Position numbers and translations under genes: made by a program | DNA from: Pseudomonas indica NBRC 103045 | Lineage (GTDB): Bacteria; Pseudomonadota; Gammaproteobacteria; Pseudomonadales; Pseudomonadaceae | Reading direction: 5' to 3' | Assembly: GCF_002091635.1 (NCBI RefSeq) | Contig: NZ_BDAC01000008.1 | Span: 62,001-126,000 of the forward strand | DNA length: 64,000 nt | In this document: one piece after another, positions 47,307 through 57,457 of the stretch | Layout of the letters: each line of letters begins with the position of its first letter | Numbering within the stretch: the first letter of the stretch is position 1 | Notes under the pieces: generated by a model | Told to the model about the DNA's origin: nothing | Databases searched by the model: none | What the model saw: the letters and a program-made list of their open reading frames with translations, nothing else

Positions 47307-48520
47307 CGTTGGCCCAGCGCCGAAGGCTTCCCCTGCAATCCACGCAACCAGAACAGACTGATCACACAGAAGCCGGCCAACCCAAGCCCCCAGGCCTGCT
47401 GGCCCGGCGTCAGCCACAGGCTCCACACCAGCGCCAGCAGCGCCATGCCCGTCAGTCTGGCGATCTCCACCGCTCTTGCGCCGGCATGGCCTTCGAACAG
47501 TAGGCCGAGACCGACGCAGCCCGCGAGAATCGAGAATGCCAGCAGCCATGGCTCCCAGAACGCGGCCCGCGCGACACTGGCGAGAAAGCCCAGCGCCAGG
47601 ATGTTGATCGCAACGAACTGCACCAGGGCATAGCCGCGTAAGCCGGGCGGGTAACTTTCTGCGAACTTCTCCTCACCCATTTTCGGCCAGGGGCGGGACA
47701 GCACGTCGGCCGGCCGCCACCCCGTCGGCATCCACCATAGACGCAACTTGTCCCGACAGCGCCGGGTCGCCCGGGCATCGTCCCAGAGCAGGCGCCACCA
47801 GGAGAATTGCAGCCGGATCGGATCGAAGGTCCGCACTGGCGTGGTGACGCCGTAACGCACCGGCTCGATCTCCTCGGCGAAGGTACCGAACAGCCGGTCC
47901 CAGACGATGAAGACGCCGCCATGGTTGCGGTCGATATAGCAGGCGTTCTGACCATGATGGACGCGGTGCAGCGAGGGCGTGACCAAGACCCGCTCCAGCC
48001 AACCCAGGCGGCCGACGTGCTGGGTATGAATCCAGAACTGATAGGCCAACTGGATACCGAGCAGCACCAGGAACAGCGGCAGCGGCACGCCGAGCAGTGC
48101 CAGCGGCAGATAGAACGGCCAGTCGAAGGCGGGCTGGAAGGCGCCTTTGCGCAAGGCCGTGGACAGGTTGAAGTCTTCGCTGGAGTGGTGCGGCTGGTGT
48201 GCGCCCCACAACAGGTTGTAGCGATGCAGGCTGCGATGGGCCCAGTAGAAACAGAAGTCCACCGCCACGAAGCCACCCAGCCATACCCACGGCGACGCCG
48301 CATCCAGCTCGAACAGGCGGGCATGCTCGTGGAGCCAGGCGTAAGGAACGATCAACAGCAGCCGCAGCGGCCCTTCCAGCAGAACCCGCAGCACCGCCGT
48401 GTTGATACTGGTGCTGGCGTCCGCGAGGCGGTAGGTATGCCGGCCGACATGGCGCTCATAGACCAGCTCCAGCAGCATCAGCAGGACGTAAAGCGGAAAG
48501 GCGAGTACGGCGACGTTCAT
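47303..48520 (-). CDS. Sterol desaturase/fatty acid hydroxylase family protein
   Basis: 405 aa integral membrane di-iron oxygenase-like protein. The histidine boxes are HRSLH, HQPHH and HRVHH, with a further HNQ/NHG-type histidine in the DRNHGG segment. Several membrane helices flank them (near residues 3-20, 75-95, 130-150), and there are extra C-terminal helices (about 295-400) beyond the core domain. Substrate unknown: lipid hydroxylation or desaturation at the inner membrane is the family activity. Confidence 0.85.
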   Translation of the reverse strand: MNVAVLAFPLYVLLMLLELVYERHVGRHTYRLADASTSINTAVLRVLLEGPLRLLLIVPYAWLHEHARLFELDAASPWVWLGGFVAVDFCFYWAHRSLHRYNLLWGAHQPHHSSEDFNLSTALRKGAFQPAFDWPFYLPLALLGVPLPLFLVLLGIQLAYQFWIHTQHVGRLGWLERVLVTPSLHRVHHGQNACYIDRNHGGVFIVWDRLFGTFAEEIEPVRYGVTTPVRTFDPIRLQFSWWRLLWDDARATRRCRDKLRLWWMPTGWRPADVLSRPWPKMGEEKFAESYPPGLRGYALVQFVAINILALGFLASVARAAFWEPWLLAFSILAGCVGLGLLFEGHAGARAVEIARLTGMALLALVWSLWLTPGQQAWGLGLAGFCVISLFWLRGLQGKPSALGQR

Positions 48521-48798
48521 GGGACAGGCTCCGTCGTTCTTGTCCCTCGAGCCTAACGCCGATGCTCCCTTCTCCGCCTGCCGAAGCCGCCAGATTCACC
48601 GGCCCATGGCGCCAACCCGGCCGGCTGCTGTATTACTCGGCGCGGATCTTCTGCGAGCGCGGCGAACACTCGGCACGGGTCAGGTAGGCTTGTGATGTTT
48701 CACTGACGTGCCGAGCGTCCATGGTGATTGAACTCACGCAGCGGATTCCAACGGGTAAGCGACCCGCATCAAACGAAAGAGCCACGACCGACGAACGA

Positions 48799-49902
48799 AT
48801 GGACAGTATCGACACCCTCATCATCGGCGCCGGCGCCCTCGGCCTGGCCTGTGCAGCGCGCCTGGCCTCGCCCTCGCGCAGCCTGTTGATCGTCGAAGCG
48901 GAAAGACTGATCGGCAGTCACACCTCCAGCCGCAACTCCGAAGTGATCCACGCCGGCCTCTACTACCCACCCGGCTCGCTGAAGGCGGAACTCTGCCTGG
49001 AAGGCCGCGAACGCCTCTACGCCTGGTGCGAACACTATGGCGTGCCCCATCGGCGCATCGGCAAGCTGCTGGTGGCCGTGGAAGACGCCGAGCGCGGCAA
49101 ACTGGAAAGCCTGGCCGCCAATGCCGAGGCCTGCGGTGTCCACGACCTGCAAGCGCTCGAACACGACCAACTGGAACGCCTCGAACCGGCCGTGCGTGGC
49201 GTAGCGGCCCTGCTCTCGCCGAGCACCGGCATCGTCGACAGCCACCACTACCTGCAATCGCTCCTGGCCGCTGCGGAAAATCGCGGTGCCCAACTCGTGC
49301 TGGATACCCGCGTCGAACGCCTGCAACGAGCCCCCGATGGCTGGATCGCAGAAGGCGTCAGCGGCGGCGAACCGTTCCAGTTGCGTGCCGAACAGGTAAT
49401 CAACGCCGGCGGGCTGTTCGCCCAGCAACTCGCGAGCCGCACCGAAGGCTTGCGCGCCGACCTGATATCGCCGTTGCACCTGTGCCAGGGCCGCTATTTC
49501 AGCTACTCCGGACGCTCGCCGTTCCAGCACCTGATCTACCCGATGCCGGAGGCCAACACGGCCGGGCTCGGCATCCATGCCACCCTGGACATGGGCGGAC
49601 AACTGCGTTTCGGCCCGGACGTGCACTATCTCGATGCCCTCGACTACGCAGTGGACGAAACCCTGCGCGAGCCCTTCGCCCGAGCCATCGCCCGCTACTT
49701 CCCGAGTCTCGACCCTGGCCGTCTGAGCCCCGGCTACAGCGGCATACGGCCGAAACTCTCCGGCCCCGGGGAACCGGCCGCCGACTTCCTCATCCAAACC
49801 CCACTCGATCACGGCCTCCCCGGCCTGATCAACCTGTTCGGTATCGAATCGCCGGGCCTGACCGCCAGCCTCGCGATCGCCGAACGGATCGGCGGTTCGT
49901 GA
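48799..49902 (+). CDS. FAD-dependent oxidoreductase, L-2-hydroxyglutarate oxidase-like
   Basis: 367 aa DAO-family flavoprotein. An FAD-binding GxGxxG (IIGAGALGLACAARLA), HTSSRNSEVIHAGLYYPPGSLKAELC and GIVDSHHYLQSL are hallmarks of the L2HGDH/LhgO branch; the C-terminal FGIESPGLTASLAIAE closes the fold. ATG 48799 matches the domain start; the frame extends to 48721 without support. It may recycle L-2-hydroxyglutarate or a related 2-hydroxy acid. Confidence 0.82.
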   Translation: MDSIDTLIIGAGALGLACAARLASPSRSLLIVEAERLIGSHTSSRNSEVIHAGLYYPPGSLKAELCLEGRERLYAWCEHYGVPHRRIGKLLVAVEDAERGKLESLAANAEACGVHDLQALEHDQLERLEPAVRGVAALLSPSTGIVDSHHYLQSLLAAAENRGAQLVLDTRVERLQRAPDGWIAEGVSGGEPFQLRAEQVINAGGLFAQQLASRTEGLRADLISPLHLCQGRYFSYSGRSPFQHLIYPMPEANTAGLGIHATLDMGGQLRFGPDVHYLDALDYAVDETLREPFARAIARYFPSLDPGRLSPGYSGIRPKLSGPGEPAADFLIQTPLDHGLPGLINLFGIESPGLTASLAIAERIGGS

Positions 49903-49962
49903 GGGCCCGGAGCGCTATACTCCTCGCCTTCGATTGTTTTGCACTCATACAAGGACTCGTCC

Positions 49963-52188
49963 ATGAAAGCCTTTGGCAAGATCCTGGGCCTCTTCTTCCT
50001 CGGTCTGCTACTGATCGTCGTGGCACTGGGCTTCGCCCTGACCCACCTGTTCGACCCCAACGACTACAAGGACGAGATCCGCCAGATCGCCCGCGACAAG
50101 GCCAACCTGGAACTGGCCCTGAACGGCGACATCGGCTGGAGCCTGTTCCCCTGGCTCGGCCTCGAACTGCACCAGACCACCCTGGCCAGCGCCGCCACAC
50201 CGGACAAGCCGTTCGCCGACCTGCAAATGATCGGTCTGTCGGTCCGCGTACTGCCGCTGCTGCGCAAGGAAGTGCAGATGAGCGACATCCGCATCGAAGG
50301 CCTCAACCTGACCCTCAGCCGCGACGAAAAAGGCCGTGGCAACTGGGAAGACATCGGCCGTCCCGCACAGGCCAGCGCCACGACCGGAAAGCCGGCGGAA
50401 ACGCAGCCCGCGCCGCAACCCACCGAACCGGCCGAGGAAAAACCGGCGCAACCGATCAAGCTGGACATCGACAGCCTGACCGTGAACAACGCCCGGATCG
50501 ACTACCAGGACGCCAAGACCGGCCAGCAATTCAGCGCCGAAGGCATCGAACTCACCACCGGGGCCATCCGCGAAGGCAGCAGCATCCCGCTCAAGCTCAG
50601 CGCCTTCTTCGGCACCAACCAGCCGGTGATACGCGCCCGCACCGAACTGCAGGGCGACCTGCGCTTCGACCGCGCGCTCAAGCGCTACCAACTGGAGAAC
50701 GCCAAGCTCTCCGGCGAGGTTTCCGGCGAGCCGCTGCAAGGCAAGACCCTTACCTTCGGCGCCCAAGGCGAGCTGCTGGCCGACCTCGCCGCCCAGATCG
50801 CCGAGTGGAACAGCCTGAAACTCTCCGCTAACCAGTTGCTCGGCCTCGGCGAGCTGAAAGTGCGTGACCTGGATAAGGAGCCGAAACTCACCGGCGGCCT
50901 GTCCATCGCCCAGTTCAACCTGCGCGAATTCCTCGAAGGCATCGGCCAGACCCTGCCGCCGATGGCCGACGGCAATGCCCTCGGCAAAGCCGAACTGGTC
51001 GCGCGCCTCAACGGCACCCCGACCAGCCTTGCCCTGGAAGAGCTGAACCTGAAACTGGACGACAGCAGCTTCACCGGCCGCATCGCCATCGCCGACTTCG
51101 CCAAGCAGGCCCTGCGCATCCAACTCAAGGGCGACCGCCTGGACCTCGACCGCTACCTGCCGCCCAAGTCCAAGGAAGCCGAAGGCACCAGCGCTGCACG
51201 CAAGACCGAAGTGAAGGAAACCGTCGCCAGCGCCGGCCAGAGCGGCACCACGCCGTTGCCCAAGGCACCGACCCAGCAGGCCTGGAGCGAAGAGCCGGTG
51301 CTGCCGCTGGAGCAATTGCGCAAACTCGACATCGAGGCGACCCTCAGCCTCGCCCAGCTCACCCTGAACAAGCTGCCCATTGAGAACGCCACCCTGAAAA
51401 CCAAGGGCAAGGGCGGCCTGCTGAACCTCGAAGACATGCGCGGCAATCTCTACAACGGCACCTTCGAAGCCAAGGGTCAGCTCGATGTCCGCCAGCAGGT
51501 ACCGCAACTGAGCGCGCAGAAACGCGTCGCCCGGATTCCCGTGGAAAAACTGATCCAGGCCCAGGGCGAGAAGCCGCCGGTCAAGGGTCTGCTGGACATG
51601 ACCGCCGACATCAAGACCAGTGGCAACAGCCAGAAGGCCTGGGTGGATACCCTCAACGGCAATGCCAATTTCGTCCTGAACGATGGCGTGCTGGTCGACG
51701 CCAACCTGGAGCAGCAGCTCTGCCAAGGTATCGCCACGCTCAACCGCAAGTCGCTGAGCGGCGAGCCGCGCGGCAAGGACACCCCCTTCGAAGAGCTGAA
51801 GGGCAACCTGGTGTTCCGCAACGGCGTGGCCAACAACCCGGACCTCAAGGCGCGCATCCCCGGCCTGACCGTCAACGGCAACGGCGACGTGGACCTGCGC
51901 GTGCTGGGCATGGACTACCGCGTCGGCATCGTCATCGAAGGCGACAAGAGCGCCATGCCGGACCCGGCCTGCCAGGTCAACGAACGCTACGTCGGCCTGG
52001 AATGGCCACTGCACTGCCGCGGCCCGCTGGAGCTCGGCGCCAAGGCCTGCCGCCTGGACAAGGATGGCATGGGCAAGATCGCCGCCAAGCTGGCCGGCGA
52101 CAAGATCAGCGAAAAGCTGGAAGAAAAACTCGGCGACAAAGTCAGTCCGGAACTCAAAGACGCACTCAAGGGCCTGTTCAAGCGATGA
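49963..52188 (+). CDS. asmA: AsmA family protein
   Basis: 741 aa. One N-terminal inner-membrane helix (about residues 5-27), then a long periplasmic AsmA domain: [40 protein letters not shown] at the start and the AsmA C-terminal region ending [25 protein letters not shown] Pro/Ala/Glu-rich linker (about 130-165). AsmA-like proteins are linked to phospholipid transport and outer-membrane assembly. Translationally coupled to mutY through ATGA. Confidence 0.92.
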   Translation: MKAFGKILGLFFLGLLLIVVALGFALTHLFDPNDYKDEIRQIARDKANLELALNGDIGWSLFPWLGLELHQTTLASAATPDKPFADLQMIGLSVRVLPLLRKEVQMSDIRIEGLNLTLSRDEKGRGNWEDIGRPAQASATTGKPAETQPAPQPTEPAEEKPAQPIKLDIDSLTVNNARIDYQDAKTGQQFSAEGIELTTGAIREGSSIPLKLSAFFGTNQPVIRARTELQGDLRFDRALKRYQLENAKLSGEVSGEPLQGKTLTFGAQGELLADLAAQIAEWNSLKLSANQLLGLGELKVRDLDKEPKLTGGLSIAQFNLREFLEGIGQTLPPMADGNALGKAELVARLNGTPTSLALEELNLKLDDSSFTGRIAIADFAKQALRIQLKGDRLDLDRYLPPKSKEAEGTSAARKTEVKETVASAGQSGTTPLPKAPTQQAWSEEPVLPLEQLRKLDIEATLSLAQLTLNKLPIENATLKTKGKGGLLNLEDMRGNLYNGTFEAKGQLDVRQQVPQLSAQKRVARIPVEKLIQAQGEKPPVKGLLDMTADIKTSGNSQKAWVDTLNGNANFVLNDGVLVDANLEQQLCQGIATLNRKSLSGEPRGKDTPFEELKGNLVFRNGVANNPDLKARIPGLTVNGNGDVDLRVLGMDYRVGIVIEGDKSAMPDPACQVNERYVGLEWPLHCRGPLELGAKACRLDKDGMGKIAAKLAGDKISEKLEEKLGDKVSPELKDALKGLFKR

Positions 52189-53252
52189 CACCCGAGCAAT
52201 TCGGCGCGGCGGTACTGGACTGGTACGACCGCCACGGCCGCAAGGACCTGCCCTGGCAGCAGGGCATCACCCCCTACCGGGTCTGGGTTTCGGAAATCAT
52301 GCTGCAGCAGACCCAGGTCGGCACCGTGCTCGACTACTTCGACCGTTTCATGGCCGCCCTGCCCACCGTCCAGTCGCTGGCCGCTGCGGAAGAGGACGAA
52401 GTGCTGCATCTGTGGACCGGCCTCGGCTACTACAGCCGAGCCCGCAACCTGCACAAGACGGCGAAGATCGTGGTCGAACGCCACGACGGCGAATTCCCCC
52501 GCGACGTCGAGCAGCTCGCCGAACTGCCCGGCATCGGCCGCTCCACCGCCGGCGCCATCGCCAGCCTGTCCATGGGCCTGCGTGCGCCGATCCTCGACGG
52601 CAACGTCAAGCGCGTCCTGGCCCGCTACCTCGCCCAGGAAGGCTACCCGGGCGAACCCAGGGTGGCCCGTCAGCTCTGGGAGGCCGCCGAGCGCTTCACG
52701 CCCTTCGAGCGGGTCAACCACTACACCCAGGCGATGATGGACCTAGGCGCCACACTCTGTACCCGCAGCAAGCCGAGCTGTCTGCTCTGCCCACTGCGCA
52801 GCGGCTGCCGAGCCAACCTGCTGGGCCGGGAAAGCGACTTCCCCGCGGCGAAACCGCGCAAGTCGCTGCCACAGAAACGCACCCTGATGCCCCTGCTGGC
52901 CAACCGGGAAGGCGCCATCCTGCTCTACCGGCGCCCCTCCAGCGGCCTCTGGGGCGGGCTCTGGAGCCTGCCGGAACTGGACGACCTCGAGGCCCTCGCC
53001 CCGCTCGCCGCCCAACACGCCCTGCGCCTCGGCGAGCGCCGCGAACTGCCCGGCCTGACCCACACCTTCAGTCACTTTCAACTGGCCATCGAGCCCTGGC
53101 TGGTCCGGGTGGACAGCGCCGCCCCCGGCGTGGCCGAGGCCGACTGGCTCTGGTATAACCTCGCCACCCCGCCGCGCCTGGGCCTCGCCGCACCGGTGAA
53201 AAAACTGCTCAAGCGCGCCGCCGATGAGTTGAATGCAGGAGAGATGTCATGA
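52185..53252 (+). CDS. mutY: Adenine DNA glycosylase
   Basis: 355 aa. It removes adenine mispaired with 8-oxoguanine. The helix-hairpin-helix with [12 protein letters not shown] and catalytic Asp in ILDGNVKRV are present, as is the 4Fe-4S ligand set C-x6-C-x2-C-x5-C ([17 protein letters not shown]), and a C-terminal NUDIX-like domain for 8-oxoG recognition ([22 protein letters not shown]). Overlaps asmA and yggX by ATGA on both sides. Confidence 0.97.
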   Translation: MTPEQFGAAVLDWYDRHGRKDLPWQQGITPYRVWVSEIMLQQTQVGTVLDYFDRFMAALPTVQSLAAAEEDEVLHLWTGLGYYSRARNLHKTAKIVVERHDGEFPRDVEQLAELPGIGRSTAGAIASLSMGLRAPILDGNVKRVLARYLAQEGYPGEPRVARQLWEAAERFTPFERVNHYTQAMMDLGATLCTRSKPSCLLCPLRSGCRANLLGRESDFPAAKPRKSLPQKRTLMPLLANREGAILLYRRPSSGLWGGLWSLPELDDLEALAPLAAQHALRLGERRELPGLTHTFSHFQLAIEPWLVRVDSAAPGVAEADWLWYNLATPPRLGLAAPVKKLLKRAADELNAGEMS

Positions 53253-53521
53253 CCCGCACCGTGCACTGCCGCAAATACAACGAAGACCTCCCCGGCCTCG
53301 ACCGCCCACCCTACCCCGGAGCCAAGGGCGAAGACATCTACAACAACGTGTCGAAGAAAGCCTGGGACGAGTGGCAGAAGCACCAGACCATGCTCATCAA
53401 CGAACGCCGCCTGAACATGATGAACGCCGAGGACCGCAAGTTCCTCCAGCAAGAGATGGACAAGTTCCTTTCCGGCCAGGAATACGCCCAGGCGGAAGGC
53501 TACGTACCCCCGAGCCCGTGA
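53249..53521 (+). CDS. yggX: Fe(2+)-trafficking protein
   Basis: 90 aa. Matches the YggX family: [21 protein letters not shown] with the conserved Cys7, then [22 protein letters not shown] and EMDKFL. It protects iron-sulfur enzymes from oxidative damage. Coupled to mutY through ATGA, an arrangement conserved in gammaproteobacteria. Confidence 0.96.
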   Translation: MTRTVHCRKYNEDLPGLDRPPYPGAKGEDIYNNVSKKAWDEWQKHQTMLINERRLNMMNAEDRKFLQQEMDKFLSGQEYAQAEGYVPPSP

Positions 53522-53572
53522 GGCCGACAAACGTAACCGCCCGTCAAGCCTGAAAAAATTTCTTCGCCTCGC

Positions 53573-53601
53573 TTGACACTGCGAAGCCAAATCCGTTTAA
53601 T
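53573..53601 (+). promoter_or_regulatory. Sigma-70 promoter of tRNA-Phe
   Basis: Perfect -35 TTGACA (53573-53578), 17-nt spacer, and -10 TTTAAT (53596-53601), 11 nt before the mature tRNA. Confidence 0.85.
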
Positions 53602-53612
53602 GGCGCCCCGTT

Positions 53613-53688
53613 GCCCAGGTAGCTCAGTCGGTAGAGCAGGGGATTGAAAATCCCCGTGTCGGCGGTTCGATTCCGTCCCTGGGCACCA
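53613..53688 (+). tRNA. tRNA-Phe (GAA)
   Basis: 76 nt. Acceptor stem GCCCAGG/CCTGGGC, D-loop AGCTCAGTCGGTAGAGC, anticodon stem-loop GGGGATTGAAAATCCCC with anticodon GAA, T-loop GGTTCGATTCC, and encoded CCA end. Confidence 0.98.
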
Positions 53689-53698
53689 TGAATACCGA

Positions 53699-53731
53699 AG
53701 CCCCGAAACTGCAAAGTTTCGGGGCTTTTTG
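53699..53731 (+). terminator. Intrinsic terminator of tRNA-Phe
   Basis: Perfect 12-bp stem AGCCCCGAAACT (53699-53710) with AGTTTCGGGGCT (53715-53726), GCAA loop, then T-run. Confidence 0.93.
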
Positions 53732-53763
53732 CTTTGCGCCTTAAAAATCTACCAACGCCGGTC

Positions 53764-53961
53764 TTAGTGGCAGTGATAGGGCTGAGACCCGGCATGGCAG
53801 CACTGTCCCGGCGGTGAGTCCTTGCGGCATCCGCCGCCGTGCTCAATCTTGTCCGCCTGTGCAGTCGGGATGGAGAGAAGGGTGGCCTGCGCCGATGTGA
53901 TCTGAGCGCAGAGAACGAACAACGCGGCAACCCAGGCTGCCAATGATTTTCTGATGAGCAT
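53764..53961 (-). CDS. Small exported Cys/His-rich protein
   Basis: 65 aa. A signal peptide (MLIRKSLAAWVAALFVLCAQITSAQA) leaves a mature peptide of about 40 residues that ends GGGCRKDSPPGQCCHAGSQPYHCH, with four cysteines and several histidines. It could bind metal or form disulfides. The family is not recognised. Located between tRNA-Phe and an iron-receptor gene on the opposite strand. Confidence 0.65.
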   Translation of the reverse strand: MLIRKSLAAWVAALFVLCAQITSAQATLLSIPTAQADKIEHGGGCRKDSPPGQCCHAGSQPYHCH

Positions 53962-54190
53962 TACGGTCTCCTTGTAATTCCCTTGCCCATCTCGAACCTA
54001 GGCGGCAAAGAGCCATTGCGCAATCATTTGGCCATCATAAAAGCTCATAGCGCGCAGCACTCTTAGATTCCAGGCCCTTCCCGCTTGGTCGTAGCCTCTT
54101 CTATCCCGACTAACTGCAACCCCATCCCGTCTGTTACGGGGTAGCTCACAGCCACCTCTTCCCAGCTAGTAAGAATATGTAACAACTTTT

Positions 54191-54209
54191 AATAAGAATT
54201 GTTACTATT
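54191..54209 (+). promoter_or_regulatory. Weak Fur-box-like sequence
   Basis: AATAAGAATTGTTACTATT matches the 19-bp Fur consensus at about 11 positions by hand alignment, in a strongly AT-rich patch just before the TonB receptor gene. The rest of the 53962-54190 gap shows no feature. Confidence 0.4.
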
Positions 54210-54223
54210 AAGCTTTATAAAAA

Positions 54224-56362
54224 ATGGGGAAGTTGGAGTTGGCTAATTCACGCATTCATCCGGCCTGTCTGTCGCTGCTCGGTCTGCTCACGGCACCGGC
54301 GCTTCAAGCCGAGGAATCCAAGACCGCGCTGGAAATTCCGGCGACCACCGTCACCGGCATCCAGACGGAAGACAGCTACAAGCAAAGCACCAGCAAGAGT
54401 GCCCTGAAGATCGACGCCCCGCTCCGGGATATCCCGCAGACGGTCAACGTGGTTCCGCAAAGCGTGATCAAGGACCAGAACGCCCAGTCCATGGAGGATT
54501 TGCTGAAGAATGTGCCGGGTGTTGGCCTATCCAACGGCGACGGCCAACGCGATCAGGTGACCATCCGCGGTTTCAGCGCCATCGGCGACATGTACATCGA
54601 TGGCGTGCGTGACGATGCCCTCTATTACCGCGATCTTTCCAACATCGAGCGTGTGGAAGTGATCAAGGGGCCAGCGGGCGTGCTGTATGGCCGCGGCTCC
54701 TCGGGCGGCCTGATCAATAGCGTAAGCAAGAAGCCCAACTTTGCCCCCATGCAGGAAGTCGGCGTGACCTTCGATTCCGAAGGCAAGGAGCGCACGCAGT
54801 TCGACGCCGGCTGGGCGGATACCCAACATGGCGACAAGGCGTTCCGGGTCACCGGCGCGCTGGAAGACAGCGACGGCTTCCGCGACGACGCCTTCCTCGA
54901 GCGCAAGGCCATCGCCCCGTCCGCCTACTTCAAGCTGTCCGACGATCTGGAGCTGAACCTGGGCGCGACCTACCTGTATGACAAGCGCCTGATCGACTTC
55001 GGCATCCCCGCGCTGAACGGCCGCCCGGTGAACGTCGACCGCGACAAGCGTTTCGGCTCGGCGGACGCGGATCAGGACTACACCCGCAGCGAAGTCTTCT
55101 CCTTTACCGCTGGTGTCGATTACCGCATCAACGACGCCCTGACTCTGACCAACACCAGCCGCTACTACCACTACGACCTCGACCGCAACAACACGCTGGC
55201 CCATACCGATGCCTCCCGCTTCGTCACCGGCAGCAACGGCGAACTGCTGGTCAAGCTGCGCCGCGGCAACGTACAGCGCAAGGAAGACGGCTGGTTCAAC
55301 CAGACCGAGCTGAAACAACAGGCCACGCTCGCCGGCATGCAGCACAACCTGCTGTACGGGGTGGAACTGGGTCGCCAGGAAAAGAACCAACTGGTATTCA
55401 GCCAGGACAACGTGGCCCAGGTCCCGGTGTTCAGCGATGGTCTGGTCCGCGTGCCGTTCCAGGCTTCGCGCAAGACCAGCGATGGCGTCAACACGCAGGA
55501 CACGGCGGGTTTCTATATGCAGGACCTGGTCGAGCTGAGTCCGCACTGGAAAGCCTTGGTGGGCGTTCGCTACGACACGTTCGACCAGGAATACGCGGAC
55601 GACATGACCGGCAACGAGCTGTCGCGGACCGATTACACCTGGAGCCCACGTGCCGGCCTGGTGTATGAGCCGAACGATGTTCAGTCCTACTACATCTCGG
55701 TAAGCCGCTCCCACCAGCCGTCCGCCGAAATGTTCGCGCTGACTGCCACCAATGCCGACCTCGAGCCGGAAGAAACCACCAACTACGAGATCGGCACCAA
55801 GTGGGATCTGCTGGGCGATCGTCTGTCGATCACCGCAGCGATCTTCCGCCTGGAGCGCACCAACATCAAAACCACCGACCCGGCCAACCCGGCCCGCCTG
55901 GTTCTGGCTGGCGAGCAGCGTACCGATGGCTTCGAGACCACCATCAGCGGGCGCCTGAGCGACAAGTGGGAAATCTATGCCGGCTACGCCTATCTGGACG
56001 CCGAGATCACCAAGTCGAACAACCGCACCAACGGCGTGGACAACGAAGGCCAGGTGCCGACCCTGACCCCACGCAACAGCGCCAACCTCTGGCTGGTGCG
56101 CTCGCTGGCGCCGGAATGGCGTGCTGGACTCGGCGTGAATTACGTGGACGAGCGCTACACCGCGCTGGACAACGTGACCGTCATGCCGAGCTACACCACC
56201 GCCGACGCCGCGCTGTTCTACGAGCAGCCGAAGTGGGAAATGGCCGTGCGCCTGCGCAATATCTTCGATAAGGAGTACTACGCCTCGGCCCACGGCTCGG
56301 TAGACCTGATCACTCCCGGTGCACCCCGCACCCTGGAAGTCAGCGCCAACTACCGCTTCTGA
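54224..56362 (+). CDS. TonB-dependent siderophore receptor
   Basis: 712 aa outer-membrane receptor. A signal-like N-terminus ends near LQAEE, then a plug domain (about 45-170: DIPQTVNVVPQSVIKDQNAQSMEDLLKNVPGV, IRGFSAIGDMYIDGVRDD, VEVIKGPAGVLYGRGSSGGLINSVSKKP) and a 22-strand barrel ending in the terminal LEVSANYRF. The plug pattern is that of catecholate-type receptors (Fiu/PiuA-like). ATG 54224 has no good ribosome site; a TTG at 54239 after GGAG is an alternative. Likely iron regulated. It sits in a gap between tRNA-Phe and the ABC operon. Confidence 0.9.
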   Translation: MGKLELANSRIHPACLSLLGLLTAPALQAEESKTALEIPATTVTGIQTEDSYKQSTSKSALKIDAPLRDIPQTVNVVPQSVIKDQNAQSMEDLLKNVPGVGLSNGDGQRDQVTIRGFSAIGDMYIDGVRDDALYYRDLSNIERVEVIKGPAGVLYGRGSSGGLINSVSKKPNFAPMQEVGVTFDSEGKERTQFDAGWADTQHGDKAFRVTGALEDSDGFRDDAFLERKAIAPSAYFKLSDDLELNLGATYLYDKRLIDFGIPALNGRPVNVDRDKRFGSADADQDYTRSEVFSFTAGVDYRINDALTLTNTSRYYHYDLDRNNTLAHTDASRFVTGSNGELLVKLRRGNVQRKEDGWFNQTELKQQATLAGMQHNLLYGVELGRQEKNQLVFSQDNVAQVPVFSDGLVRVPFQASRKTSDGVNTQDTAGFYMQDLVELSPHWKALVGVRYDTFDQEYADDMTGNELSRTDYTWSPRAGLVYEPNDVQSYYISVSRSHQPSAEMFALTATNADLEPEETTNYEIGTKWDLLGDRLSITAAIFRLERTNIKTTDPANPARLVLAGEQRTDGFETTISGRLSDKWEIYAGYAYLDAEITKSNNRTNGVDNEGQVPTLTPRNSANLWLVRSLAPEWRAGLGVNYVDERYTALDNVTVMPSYTTADAALFYEQPKWEMAVRLRNIFDKEYYASAHGSVDLITPGAPRTLEVSANYRF

Positions 56363-56410
56363 TCGTGCTACCACTGGCCGGTCGTCAGTCGCCCGGCCAC
56401 ACCACGGCAT

Positions 56411-56440
56411 GCGCCCGGCAGATCCCTCTGCCGGGCGCTT
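56411..56440 (+). terminator. Terminator after the TonB receptor
   Basis: Perfect 12-bp stem GCGCCCGGCAGA (56411-56422) with TCTGCCGGGCGC (56427-56438), TCCC loop, short T stretch. Confidence 0.85.
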
Positions 56441-56501
56441 TCTCCGAACGCGCCGCAACCGGGCCATCCGGCTTCCGGCGCGGCTCGCCCCCTATGGTTC
56501 C

Positions 56502-56549
56502 TCTTGCGTTCGCGCGACAGTCAACTGCAGTGATGCGACAACATGTCGC
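56502..56549. promoter_or_regulatory. Candidate ArgR site upstream of the ABC operon
   Basis: Two GCGACA elements (56514-56519 and 56535-56540), i.e. TGTCGC on the minus strand, lie 21 bp apart; the first reads TGTCGC-N8-AA as in P. aeruginosa ArgR half-sites. A TGTCGC at 56544-56549 also makes the dyad GCGACA-ACA-TGTCGC. They are about 120-155 bp before the ATPase gene. Assignment to ArgR is by motif only. Confidence 0.45.
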
Positions 56550-56669
56550 CGCCACTGTTTTGCCAGCGGAAAGCGGCTTGGCGCTCGCCGGAGCGCTATG
56601 CTAGGTTGGCGCCTCGCTAGGAAGGCCAGCCCATAGCCGGAGCGCATTGAATAAGAAAGAGGAGCCCAC

Positions 56670-57443
56670 ATGGCCGAGGCCACGCCCGCGCTGGAAATCC
56701 GCAACCTGCACAAACGCTACGGCGATCTCGAGGTGCTCAAGGGCATCTCACTCACCGCTCGCGACGGCGACGTGATCTCCATCCTCGGTTCCTCCGGTTC
56801 CGGCAAATCCACCTTCCTGCGCTGTATCAACCTGCTGGAGAACCCGCACCAGGGCCAGATCCGGGTCGCCGGCGAAGAACTCAAGCTCAAACCCGCCCGC
56901 AACGGCGAACTGGTCGCCGCCGATAACAAGCAGATCAACCGCCTGCGCAGCGAAATCGGCTTCGTTTTCCAGAACTTCAACCTCTGGCCGCACATGACGG
57001 TGCTCGACAACATCATCGAGGCACCGCGCCGCGTGCTCGGCCAGAGCAAGGCGGAAGCCACCGAAGTGGCCGAGGCGCTGCTGGCCAAGGTCGGTATCGC
57101 CGACAAGCGCCACGTCTACCCCACCCAGCTTTCCGGCGGCCAGCAGCAGCGCGCGGCGATCGCCCGCACCCTGGCGATGCAGCCGAAGGTCATCCTGTTC
57201 GACGAGCCCACCTCGGCCCTCGATCCGGAAATGGTACAAGAAGTGCTTAACGTGATCCGCGCGCTGGCCGAAGAGGGCCGCACCATGCTGCTGGTCACTC
57301 ACGAAATGGGCTTCGCCCGCCAGGTTTCCACCGAGGTGGTGTTCCTCCACCAAGGCTTGGTCGAAGAGCAGGGACCGCCGCAGCAGGTGTTCGAGAACCC
57401 GCAATCGGCGCGCTGTAAACAATTCATGTCCAGCAATCGATAA
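56670..57443 (+). CDS. Polar amino acid ABC transporter, ATPase subunit
   Basis: 257 aa HisP-type ATPase. Walker A GSSGSGKST, Q-loop region FVFQNFNLWPHMTVLDNI, signature LSGGQQQRAAIARTLAMQP, Walker B VILFDEPTSALDPE, H-loop VTHEMGFAR. First of four genes (ATPase, binding protein, two permeases) in the order seen for PA5152-PA5155. Closest known systems import arginine, ornithine, lysine or histidine. Confidence 0.93.
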   Translation: MAEATPALEIRNLHKRYGDLEVLKGISLTARDGDVISILGSSGSGKSTFLRCINLLENPHQGQIRVAGEELKLKPARNGELVAADNKQINRLRSEIGFVFQNFNLWPHMTVLDNIIEAPRRVLGQSKAEATEVAEALLAKVGIADKRHVYPTQLSGGQQQRAAIARTLAMQPKVILFDEPTSALDPEMVQEVLNVIRALAEEGRTMLLVTHEMGFARQVSTEVVFLHQGLVEEQGPPQQVFENPQSARCKQFMSSNR

Positions 57444-57457
57444 CGGAGCAACAACCC

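Noticed and set aside
50008..52191. A 727-codon minus-strand frame opposite asmA
   Set aside because: Antisense shadow with no start signals or family features; asmA on the plus strand is coupled to mutY.
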